From positions 6,076,001-6,140,000 of the forward strand of contig NZ_CP107785.1 in assembly GCF_036345915.1 (NCBI RefSeq): a stretch of DNA of 64,000 bases, given 5' to 3'. Below are positions 28,048-35,318 of this stretch, piece after piece. Source of the DNA: Nocardia sp. NBC_00565. Its GTDB lineage: Bacteria > Actinomycetota > Actinomycetes > Mycobacteriales > Mycobacteriaceae. Both the position numbers and the translations under genes were made by a program. Under the pieces are notes generated by a model. The model was not told where the DNA came from. It searched no databases and worked only from the letters and a program-made list of their open reading frames with translations. How positions within the stretch are numbered: position 1 is the stretch's first letter; the number at the start of each line of letters is the position of its first letter.

Positions 28048-29895
28048 ATGGTGAGTGTGGTCGAGACCTCGGTATCGCCGACGCGGGAGTTGCCAATCGC
28101 CGATCGCCGGGTGCGGCGGCTGCAGAAAGGCGATAAGTACCGGCTGACCGCGATCGGCGGTTTGGCGGCGTTATCGCTGGACGCGCTCTCCAGTGTGGCC
28201 TACGGGCCGGAGGCGATCGTGCTGGTGCTTGTCGCGGCGGGTGCGGCGGCGGTGTCGTGGACGTTGCCGGTGTCGCTGGCGATCGCGACGCTGTTGCTGG
28301 TATTGGTGTTGTCGTATCGGCAGGTGATCGCGGCGCATCCGGACGGCGGCGGATCCTATGCGGTGGCGAAGAAGGATCTGGGTCGCGGCGCCAGCCTGCT
28401 CGCCGCGGCGAGTCTGGTGGTGGACTATGTGCTGACCGTCGCGGTCAGTCTCGCCGCCGGTGCGGCCAGCTTGGCCAGTGCGTTCCCGGCGCTGGCCGAT
28501 CACCTGCTGCTGATCACGTTGATCGGACTCGCGGTGCTGACGGTGATCAATCTGATCGGGGTGGCCGAATCGGCGAAGGTGCTGATGGGACCGACACTGC
28601 TGTTCATCGTCGCGATCTTCGCGGTAATCGTGGTCGGGTTGTTCCGGCCGGAACCGGTCGCGGTGATCGGCACCGATCTCGGCCCGAGAGTGCCGTTCGA
28701 CTCCGTGGGAATCTTGTTGCTGCTCAAGGCATTTTCCGCGGGCTGCTCGGCGCTGACCGGTGTCGAGGCGATCGCCAACGCGGTGCCGTCGTTCCGAACT
28801 CCCGCCGTGCGACGGGCCCAGCACACCGAGATCGGCCTCGGTGTGCTGCTGTGCTCGATGCTGCTCGGTTTGGCCTTCCTGATTCGCCACCATCACGCGG
28901 TACCGCGCGGTGACGTAACGCTGCTCGCCCAACTGTCGGCGGCGGCATTCGGCACCGGCTGGCCGTTCTATGTCACCAGCCTGTCCGTCACGCTAGCCCT
29001 GTGCCTGGCCGCCAACACCAGCTTCGGTGGCCTGCCGGTGCTGTTGTCTCTGCTGGCGAAGGACCATCGCGTCGCCCACCTGTTCGCGTTGCGCTCCGAA
29101 CGCCCGGTATTCCGCTACGGCGTTGCGGCCCTTGCCATCCTGGCGGCCACCGTGCTGATCGTGGTCGAGGCCGAAACCCACCGTCTGCTACCGGTTTACG
29201 CGGTCGGCGTCTTCATCGGCTTCACCATCAGCCAGACCGGCCTGGTGCGCCATTGGCGCGAACAGCGCGGCTCCGGCTGGCTCCGGCGCGCCACCCTCAA
29301 CGGCTTCGGCGCGATACTCACCGCGGTCGCCGCCGTGGTCCTTTTCATCGAAAAGTTCAACGAAGGCGCATGGCTGCTGCTGATCATCGTGCCCGCGTTG
29401 ATAATCCTGTTCGCCCGCACCGAGAACTACTACCGCAGCGTCGCCGAACAACTCGGCCTCGGCCGAATCCCGTTCCTGCCACCGCAATCACCGGATCAAC
29501 AACCGATGCTCATCGTGGTCCCGGTAGTCGCCGTCAGCGAAGTCACCGCGCGCGCCCTGCGCACCGCCCAATCCTTCGGCGGCGAAATCGTCGCCGTGGC
29601 AGCCGAAATCGACCCTGCCGCGACCCGCCGCCTGAGCGCCCAATGGAAGGAATGGGATCCGGGCGTACCCCTGACGGTTCTGCCCTGCCCCCGCCGCAGC
29701 CTCGTCGCCACCCTCGTCGGCTACGTCCGCAACCAGACCCGCAAGGGCCGCCAGGTCACCGTCCTACTGGCCCAAGTCGAAGCCGACCGCTGGTGGCAAC
29801 GCCCCCTCCACAATCCCCGCGGCCCCGTCCTGGCCGCGGCCCTGCGCGCCCGCACCGACGCGGTCATCGCCACCCTCGCCATTCGCCTCGACTGA
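28048..29895 (+). CDS. APC-superfamily transporter, KimA-like potassium importer
   Basis: A 615-residue protein with about 12 membrane helices in the first 440 residues and a cytoplasmic C-terminal domain of about 150. LSLDALSSVAYGPEAIVLVL and HPDGGGSYAVAKKDLG are close to the conserved motifs of KimA (YdaO), a proton-coupled K+ importer of Bacillus inhibited by c-di-AMP. K+ transport here is by similarity. ATG 28048 or GTG 28036 may be the start; neither has a strong ribosome site. No ydaO-type riboswitch was seen in the short upstream region. Confidence 0.85.
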   Translation: MVSVVETSVSPTRELPIADRRVRRLQKGDKYRLTAIGGLAALSLDALSSVAYGPEAIVLVLVAAGAAAVSWTLPVSLAIATLLLVLVLSYRQVIAAHPDGGGSYAVAKKDLGRGASLLAAASLVVDYVLTVAVSLAAGAASLASAFPALADHLLLITLIGLAVLTVINLIGVAESAKVLMGPTLLFIVAIFAVIVVGLFRPEPVAVIGTDLGPRVPFDSVGILLLLKAFSAGCSALTGVEAIANAVPSFRTPAVRRAQHTEIGLGVLLCSMLLGLAFLIRHHHAVPRGDVTLLAQLSAAAFGTGWPFYVTSLSVTLALCLAANTSFGGLPVLLSLLAKDHRVAHLFALRSERPVFRYGVAALAILAATVLIVVEAETHRLLPVYAVGVFIGFTISQTGLVRHWREQRGSGWLRRATLNGFGAILTAVAAVVLFIEKFNEGAWLLLIIVPALIILFARTENYYRSVAEQLGLGRIPFLPPQSPDQQPMLIVVPVVAVSEVTARALRTAQSFGGEIVAVAAEIDPAATRRLSAQWKEWDPGVPLTVLPCPRRSLVATLVGYVRNQTRKGRQVTVLLAQVEADRWWQRPLHNPRGPVLAAALRARTDAVIATLAIRLD

Positions 29896-29933
29896 CCGGC
29901 GCGTCGGTACCATCCGGCACCGACCGGCCCGAC

Positions 29934-30227
29934 CTATAGAAATTCTGCGGTGCGTTTGCCGATGGCGGCGCTGAGTGCGTCCAACTCGGCCAGCACGTCG
30001 GTGGCGGCCCAGATTCGATTTCGTTTGCTCTCCGACAGCATTTCGAGGATCCCGGCATCGGTCAATCTGCCCAACGCCCGATAGACGCTCGCTTAGGTAG
30101 TGCCCGCGATCCGTTGTGCGGCATCTTCGTGTACGCGTGCTACGGCTCCTGCGGTGTTGTAGTCCAGCTCGGCGATGACCGGCGGAATCGACACTCGGAT
30201 GGGTCCGAGCGTCCGATCCGCGACCAT
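29934..30227 (-). pseudogene. Internally deleted Fic-family gene
   Basis: Reading on from ATG 30227, 44 codons match the N-terminus of Fic proteins (VSIPPVIAELDYNTAGAVAR). A TAA at 30095-30093 follows. Without any frame change the next 53 codons match the C-terminal winged-helix of the same family (SVYRALGRLTDAGILEMLSE, RNRIWAATDVLAELDAL), ending at TAG 29936-29934. The catalytic HxFx[DE]GNGR core of about 250 residues is absent. The best explanation is an internal deletion of a once intact AMP-transferase gene. The piece is not functional as an enzyme. Confidence 0.72.
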
Positions 30228-30252
30228 CGCAGACGTCCCAGAATGCAATTGC

Positions 30253-30675
30253 TCAGCGACTGAACAGGCCGGCGTTCGCGCGGAAGTACAGGTAGAGCAA
30301 GGGCGGGGCCAGGCCGCAGAACAGGAGAAGTAGTGTGCGCCAATCGCTGCCGAGCATGATGTCGCCGCCGGGGCCGGTTACCGAGCAGGCGAGGAAGCCG
30401 AAGGTCCACGCGCCCAGCGGAAGTAGGGCCGCGCCGATGCGGTGGGTCACCGAGCGGACGCCCATGACCAGCAGCACGTTCACGACACCGGCCAGCACCG
30501 CCGACAACGGAAACGCGACGGTGCCGAGGTAGGTCGGGAGGTAGAGCACTTCCAGGGCCAGGGTGATGAGGCCGTTCAAGACCAGGACACCGATGATCAC
30601 CGGGCCCAGCGGAAGCGGCCCGGGCTCGGAAACGCCATATGCGCGGCTCGTGTGCTCGTTGACGGTTGCCCTCAC
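30253..30675 (-). CDS. Conserved membrane protein (Rv1171-like)
   Basis: A 140-residue protein with four hydrophobic segments (about 25-47, 53-75, 82-103, 109-130). In size and placement it resembles Rv1171, the membrane protein beside mshB in mycobacteria; here mshB is 1.9 kb away. GTG 30675 overlaps the stop of the 52-residue gene as GTGA, which decides the start. The longer frame to 30864 crosses that small gene. Function is unknown. It is the last gene of a three-gene operon of small proteins. Confidence 0.75.
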   Translation of the reverse strand: MRATVNEHTSRAYGVSEPGPLPLGPVIIGVLVLNGLITLALEVLYLPTYLGTVAFPLSAVLAGVVNVLLVMGVRSVTHRIGAALLPLGAWTFGFLACSVTGPGGDIMLGSDWRTLLLLFCGLAPPLLYLYFRANAGLFSR

Positions 30676-30830
30676 GCGACCGGCGGGAAGCCGAGGAGAG
30701 TGAGCAGATGGCTCTGCATGTCGACAAACGCGTACAGCACCGACATATAGAGGTCGTGCTGTTGCTGTGCGCCAGGGCGCAGGCTGTCCACGAAGGCAGC
30801 GATGGCGTTCTGAAGATCCCAGTTGTACAT
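30672..30830 (-). CDS. Small protein, 52 residues
   Basis: ATG 30830 opens MYNWDLQNAIAAFVDSLRPG, and the frame ends in HLLTLLGFPPVA. Its TGA overlaps the GTG of the membrane protein gene by 4 bp, and it lies 20 bp after the stop of the 79-residue membrane protein. This tight packing supports a real gene. The sequence is helical and amphipathic with no signal peptide. I do not recognise a family. Confidence 0.55.
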   Translation of the reverse strand: MYNWDLQNAIAAFVDSLRPGAQQQHDLYMSVLYAFVDMQSHLLTLLGFPPVA

Positions 30831-30850
30831 GATCGGAGTCTATTCCGGAC

Positions 30851-31090
30851 TCACTCACCTTCAATGGGGATGTTGGCGACGACCGGGAACTCGCCGGTGT
30901 AGCCGTTGCGCATCTCGACGATCGCGAGAACCCGCTTGCGAGCGGCGAACCAGCCGATGATCAGCGCCGGAATGATCACCACCAGAGCGGTGACAGTCCA
31001 GGTGCCGACCGCATAGTCGACGCCGGTGCGCACCACCGTTGCCGAGGCCGAGCGCTTGGGCGCAAAGGTATTGGTGCCCACGACGAACAA
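30851..31090 (-). CDS. Small membrane protein, possibly truncated at the start
   Basis: A 79-residue frame with one strong membrane helix (about 29-50, TWTVTALVVIIPALIIGWFA) and a polar tail ending NIPIEGE. The only obvious start is TTG 31090; in-frame GTG codons lie just inside. The start region overlaps, on the other strand, the end of a VOC-protein relic, so its true 5' end may have been cut by rearrangement. The next gene begins 20 bp downstream. Function unknown. Confidence 0.5.
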   Translation of the reverse strand: MFVVGTNTFAPKRSASATVVRTGVDYAVGTWTVTALVVIIPALIIGWFAARKRVLAIVEMRNGYTGEFPVVANIPIEGE

Positions 31091-31169
31091 ATCCGGCTTG
31101 GTATTCGATCACCTCACGGACACCTCGGGCAATCAATTCGCTATCTTCACCCCGCCGCCAGCGGCCTGA
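31085..31169 (+). pseudogene. C-terminal fragment of a VOC/glyoxalase-fold protein
   Basis: On the plus strand the frame ending at TGA 31167-31169 reads LVFDHLTDTSGNQFAIFTPP. The D-x-x-GN-x-[FL] pattern is the standard final strand of glyoxalase/bleomycin-resistance (VOC) domains. No upstream part is present and no start exists in frame. It is a short relic. Confidence 0.5.
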
Positions 31170-31172
31170 GCC

Positions 31173-31259
31173 CTAGTGGTAGTGCGTCGTGATGCGGCCC
31201 ACCACCGCCGCGAAGTCGCGGGTGAAGGCAGCCGGTTCGTCGGCGTCGAGGGTGGCCAA
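31173..31259 (-). pseudogene. C-terminal fragment, possibly of a MarR-type regulator
   Basis: Twenty-eight codons from TTG 31259 read LATLDADEPAAFTRDFAAVV and on to a TAG stop. The pattern resembles the last helix of MarR regulators (LdxLsxxExxxFxxxL). AAAGGA precedes the TTG, and further upstream lies the minus-strand sequence TAGCTGATGTTTAGCTGA, which looks like a MarR-type control region. A deletion may have joined a promoter to the gene end. Weak evidence. Confidence 0.3.
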
Positions 31260-31365
31260 TTATCCTTTCAGCTAAACATCAGCTACTAATATCGACATGG
31301 GCGCCACGCCAGGAGGCCACGGCGCAGTAGAGCGGTCGACTATCACAGTGAAAGGGAAATATCCC

Positions 31366-32307
31366 ATGCAGCGATCCACTCTCTACCGTGCGCTCGCGGT
31401 CACCGTGACCGCCGTCGTCGCAGCCACCGGCGCACATCTCATTGCCGGAGGCAGCACTGCGTCGTCACAGCCGTGGCCCGGTAACAGTAGCGCCGAGCAA
31501 TTCACCCTTGCCGCAGACAAGTCGGGGCACCGATGGGCGTCCACCGCGTCCGCCACCATAACGCCCGGGGTGCAGACCAATACCCAGGGTGGGAGACAGT
31601 GCACGGCGAACTACACCTTCGTCGACGATGCCGGCAACGTGTACCTCGGCCAGGCCGCACACTGCGCGGGCACGGGTATCGGCGACCTGACAGACCCCGA
31701 CGGCTGCACCGCCGACAGTCTCCCCCTCGGCACCGCGGTCACCTTCAACCGTGGCGGCCTACTGATGTTCCCGGGTGAGGTCGTAGGCACCGGTCAACTG
31801 GTCTATAGCAGCTGGCTGGCCATGCGGCAGAGCGGCGAGCAGGACCACAATACCTGCGCCTACAACGATTTCGCGTTGGTGAAGGTCGCCCCCGAGGACG
31901 TCGGCAAGGTCAACCCGAGCGTGCCGTACTGGGGTGGTCCCGTCGATATCAACACCACCGGAACCGACACCGGTGACCGTGTTTACGGTTACGGCAACTC
32001 CGGCCTGCGCTTCGGAATCGCCGAACTGTCCCCTCGGACCGGCCAGACCAAGGTCGACGCGCTTGCTACCGCCGGTTGGACACACGCGCTGACCACGCCC
32101 ATGCCGGGGATACCCGGCGACAGCGGCAGCGCCTTCCTCGACCGCAACGGCTGCGCCCTCGGCACGCTGTCGACTCTGGGCATCGGTGTGCCGATCGTCA
32201 ACAACATCGGTGACATCAGCCACGAACTTGCCTACGCCCGAGCGCATTCCGGCATCTCGGGACTCTCGCTGGTCCTCGGCACCGAACCGTTCAACCCGAA
32301 CCGCTGA
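31366..32307 (+). CDS. Secreted trypsin-like serine protease (S1 family)
   Basis: A 313-residue protein. A Sec-type signal peptide covers about 1-29 (RSTLYRALAVTVTAVVAATG). The triad is intact: His99 (QAAHCAG), Asp168 (YNDFALVKV) and Ser253 (PGDSGSAF). There is no PDZ domain. AAAGGGA sits 7 bp before ATG 31366, which fixes the start; the longer frame from 31297 would bury the signal peptide. It stands alone among gene relics between the Rv1171-like gene and mshB, and is absent from that place in M. tuberculosis, so it was probably inserted. The substrate is unknown. Confidence 0.9.
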   Translation: MQRSTLYRALAVTVTAVVAATGAHLIAGGSTASSQPWPGNSSAEQFTLAADKSGHRWASTASATITPGVQTNTQGGRQCTANYTFVDDAGNVYLGQAAHCAGTGIGDLTDPDGCTADSLPLGTAVTFNRGGLLMFPGEVVGTGQLVYSSWLAMRQSGEQDHNTCAYNDFALVKVAPEDVGKVNPSVPYWGGPVDINTTGTDTGDRVYGYGNSGLRFGIAELSPRTGQTKVDALATAGWTHALTTPMPGIPGDSGSAFLDRNGCALGTLSTLGIGVPIVNNIGDISHELAYARAHSGISGLSLVLGTEPFNPNR

Positions 32308-32346
32308 GAGGAGCTGTCAGCTACGACGATGTCGAGTGGGAACAGC

Positions 32347-32520
32347 TCATGCAGAGTGCGCCCCGAGCTCGCTGTGGGGGTAGTTTACGAAAAGATAGCG
32401 AGCCCGGGCGCACCCCATGCGGAACGCCGGACGATCCAGCTTGCCCTGCTTCCACCAGCGCCACAGCTGGCAGAGCACGATGGTGGCCCAGGAGGCGATG
32501 CTGCCGAGGCAACGATCAGG
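32347..32520 (-). other. Unrecognised open fragment downstream of mshB
   Basis: A minus-strand frame with no convincing start reads SWATIVLCQLWRWWKQGKLD and then RPAFRMGCARARYLFVNYPH before TGA 32349-32347. The aromatic-rich composition is unlike the usual Arg/Ala/Gly shadow frames, so it may be the end of a decayed gene. I do not recognise it. Confidence 0.25.
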
Positions 32521-32546
32521 AGCCGCTCGAGGTATCAGGGCAGGTG

Positions 32547-33419
32547 CTACAGCCCCGCGAACAGATCGTGTTCGCGCCCGTCCGGCCCCACCGGACCGCG
32601 CTTACCACGCACGAGCACGAAGTGCTCCTCCGGAAGTATCGGCTGCGCAACGTTATTGGAGAGCGCGAACTCCCGGCCCGACGGCGCGACCGTCACTTGC
32701 GTGGCATGTGCCCGCAGCGCCGCCCGCTTGGCGGCGACCGAATCGGATACGTCGATGGTCGTCGTCACCGTATGACTCGGCACGCTCGCGAGTTCCCGCT
32801 CGGCGGGCAACCGCCAGCCGCGCGGCAAGGCACCGGGCAGCCCCTCCACGGTCCGTCGGGCCAGCGCCGCCGTATACAGCCGCAACATATCGCCGTCGGT
32901 GACCGTCCAATAGAACTTCGGGGTGTCCCAGCCCTGTTCGGCCGCCGCGGTGACCGCCGCCGAGGTGACCCAGTGCGCCCGAATATGGTCCGGATGGCCG
33001 TAGCCGCCGCGCGGGTCGTAGCCGATCACCACCTCGGGCCGCAGCTCCAGCACGATCGCGGTGAGCGCGTCCACCGCCGCGGCGCCGGAGTGCACGAAGG
33101 CGCGCGGATGCTCCGCCGCCGGCGTGCCCGCCATACCGGAGTCACGCCACCGGCCCGCGCCACCGAGGAATCGCGGCGGTCCGGCGTTCAGCGCCGCCAG
33201 CGCCTCGACCAGCTCCGATATCCGGTACCCGCCGAGCTGATCGGCGTGCTCGGCGGTCAATTGCGCCCACTCGTCCCCGATCACCTCGCCCTCTTCACCG
33301 AGCGTGCAGGTCACCACGGTCACCGGGATGCCGCGACGGCGGTAGTGCGCGATGGTGCCCCCGGTGGTGATGGACTCGTCGTCCGGGTGGGCGTGCACCA
33401 GCAGCAACCCGCCCGTCAC
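32547..33419 (-). CDS. mshB: N-acetyl-GlcN-Ins deacetylase MshB (mycothiol synthesis)
   Basis: A 290-residue LmbE-fold zinc hydrolase. HAHPDDES holds two zinc ligands and the general base, and GYGHPDH holds the third ligand. TCTLGEEGEVIGD is nearly invariant in MshB. The enzyme deacetylates 1-O-(2-acetamido-2-deoxy-glucopyranosyl)-inositol in mycothiol synthesis. GTG 33419 overlaps the lpqW stop as GTGA and gives the usual N-terminus; GTG 33434 is the longer alternative. The lpqW-mshB neighbourhood follows Rv1166-Rv1170. Confidence 0.95.
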   Translation of the reverse strand: MTGGLLLVHAHPDDESITTGGTIAHYRRRGIPVTVVTCTLGEEGEVIGDEWAQLTAEHADQLGGYRISELVEALAALNAGPPRFLGGAGRWRDSGMAGTPAAEHPRAFVHSGAAAVDALTAIVLELRPEVVIGYDPRGGYGHPDHIRAHWVTSAAVTAAAEQGWDTPKFYWTVTDGDMLRLYTAALARRTVEGLPGALPRGWRLPAERELASVPSHTVTTTIDVSDSVAAKRAALRAHATQVTVAPSGREFALSNNVAQPILPEEHFVLVRGKRGPVGPDGREHDLFAGL

Positions 33420-35176
33420 GGAATCCTGCGCCACATCGCCACGTCACCGAAGATGCCGACCTGGATGGCTCCGCTCAACGACGCACCGTCCACCCGGGGG
33501 CCGGCGGCCGCGACGACGTTGTCCTGCACGATCGGCAGCACCGTGGCCAGCGCCCACAGCTTCGGCTCGGCATCGGCCAGCGCCCGGCCGACCTCGATAC
33601 CGCGCAACGCCTCATCGATCGAGGGCTGTAGTCCGGGATCGCAGACGCCGGACAGATTGCTCGGCGCCTTCTTGGCCGCCTCGATAGCGGTCTGCGAATT
33701 CCCGTTGGTGGCACCGGTTTCCACCGGCGGGCAGGCGTAGCGGGAGGCGAGCACGGTGGCCGGATCCGAACCGGCGACCTCCCAGCCGACGATGGCGTCC
33801 ACACCGCCGTCGGTGAGTTCCTTGCCGTAGAGCGTATCCGCGGCCAGGCTGCGCACGGTGGCATCGATTCCGGCACTGCGCAATTGGTCCGCCGCGGTGT
33901 TGGCGACCGCGAGTGCGGTGGCATCACCGGTGACCGCGCCGATCCGAATCGTCAGCGCCTTACCGTTTTTCACGACCGCCCTCGGCTGCGGCGCGGGCGA
34001 GGTCGGCGAGGTCGGCGGCGGCGTTTCCGGCGTGCGGCCATAACCCGCCTCGCCGAGCAGCGCGAAGGCCTGCTCCGCGGACGGCCGCGGCGGCGCGGTC
34101 GGCGCGTATCCGGGATCCGATGGTGTCAGGATCTGCGCGTGCACCGGTTCGACCCAACCGCCGGTCTGCCCCGCGACAGTGGCCAGCAGCGTCGGATCGA
34201 TCAGCGCGGTGACCCCGCGCCGCACCCGGGCATCGCTGAGATCGCCACTGCGCCCGTTGATGGCGAACTGGAGCTCGCGTGACTGCGGCATGATCGCGGT
34301 GCGCACCGACGGGATCGCCGCCAACTGCGCCTGCGTCGCGACACCGCCGTGAACCAGCGCCATCTGGGCATCGCCGGTGCGCAGCGAATCGGCCAGCTGC
34401 GCGGGAGTTCCGCCGCGGCGGAACAGGATCTGATCCGGCGCGGCGGGCGTACCCCAGTACCGGTCGTTGCGTTCGAGCAGGATCTCATCGCGTCCGCGAT
34501 CGGCCGACTTGATGCGGAAGTTGCCGCCCGATACCGGAATTCGCTCGACCAGGCCGTTCGCGAAACCGCCCGGCTGATCCTTGATCAGATGTGAGGGCAG
34601 CAGATTCGTGAACAGCTCACGCCAGGCGGGGTAGGCCTCGGTCATGGTGACCGTGACCGTCTTGCCGCCACCGGAGGAATTCACATCCGAAATATGCCGG
34701 TAGCCAGCGGGATCCACCACACCCGGCTGGGTGATCATCTGCTGCCACAGGAACCGGAAGTCCTCCGCGGCGATCGGCGCGCCGTCGGACCAGTTCGCCT
34801 GGTTACGCAGCGTATAGGTGATCGTGAACGGTTCCTGCGCGGTGACATCGGCCGACACCACCAGCGCCGTATCCGGCACCCACTCGGTGGCGCCGGGCAC
34901 GGCCGGATTCGGCACCGGGCGGAACGGACTCGGCAGCACCATCGAACTCACCGCCGCGGTGGCCGGCGACTGATCGGACCGCAGATGCGGATTGAATCCG
35001 ATGCCGATGTCATCGATGGCCACCACGACGGTGTTCTTATCCGGTTTGGCCGGTGTCGTCTTGGGACTGTCCGTGCTCTCGATCGGGGGTGGCGGATTCG
35101 CGGTACAACCGGCGAGCACCGTTGCCGAAGAACCGAAAAGGCCCAGCGCCGCCATCACCATCAGGATCGCGCGCAT
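33416..35176 (-). CDS. lpqW: LpqW-like lipoprotein, peptide-binding-protein fold
   Basis: A 586-residue protein. A signal peptide with lipobox LAGC (about residues 20-23) makes it a lipoprotein. The rest has the fold pattern of oligopeptide ABC-transporter binding proteins (SBP family 5), but no transporter genes are nearby. Mycobacterial LpqW (Rv1166) regulates the balance of PIM and lipoarabinomannan synthesis, and pimE lies about 3 kb away here. A Pro-rich insert sits around residues 390-410. Start ATG 35176; GTG 35182 is possible. The stop is coupled to mshB. Confidence 0.9.
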   Translation of the reverse strand: MRAILMVMAALGLFGSSATVLAGCTANPPPPIESTDSPKTTPAKPDKNTVVVAIDDIGIGFNPHLRSDQSPATAAVSSMVLPSPFRPVPNPAVPGATEWVPDTALVVSADVTAQEPFTITYTLRNQANWSDGAPIAAEDFRFLWQQMITQPGVVDPAGYRHISDVNSSGGGKTVTVTMTEAYPAWRELFTNLLPSHLIKDQPGGFANGLVERIPVSGGNFRIKSADRGRDEILLERNDRYWGTPAAPDQILFRRGGTPAQLADSLRTGDAQMALVHGGVATQAQLAAIPSVRTAIMPQSRELQFAINGRSGDLSDARVRRGVTALIDPTLLATVAGQTGGWVEPVHAQILTPSDPGYAPTAPPRPSAEQAFALLGEAGYGRTPETPPPTSPTSPAPQPRAVVKNGKALTIRIGAVTGDATALAVANTAADQLRSAGIDATVRSLAADTLYGKELTDGGVDAIVGWEVAGSDPATVLASRYACPPVETGATNGNSQTAIEAAKKAPSNLSGVCDPGLQPSIDEALRGIEVGRALADAEPKLWALATVLPIVQDNVVAAAGPRVDGASLSGAIQVGIFGDVAMWRRIP

Positions 35177-35318
35177 TGTCACCCGTCGTCCGGCGCGTGC
35201 GGTCAGGCCCGGAGGAGGCAGCCTGCGTAACCACGCAGAGCCCCGCACGTGCCAAATCGATTCAGCCCCCGAGCTCACGGTCGGGACTCTACCTTGCCGC
35301 TGCCGACCCACTCGCGAA

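Noticed and set aside
31297..31365. Earlier start of the secreted protease
   Set aside because: A good ribosome site precedes ATG 31366, and the earlier start would bury the signal peptide.
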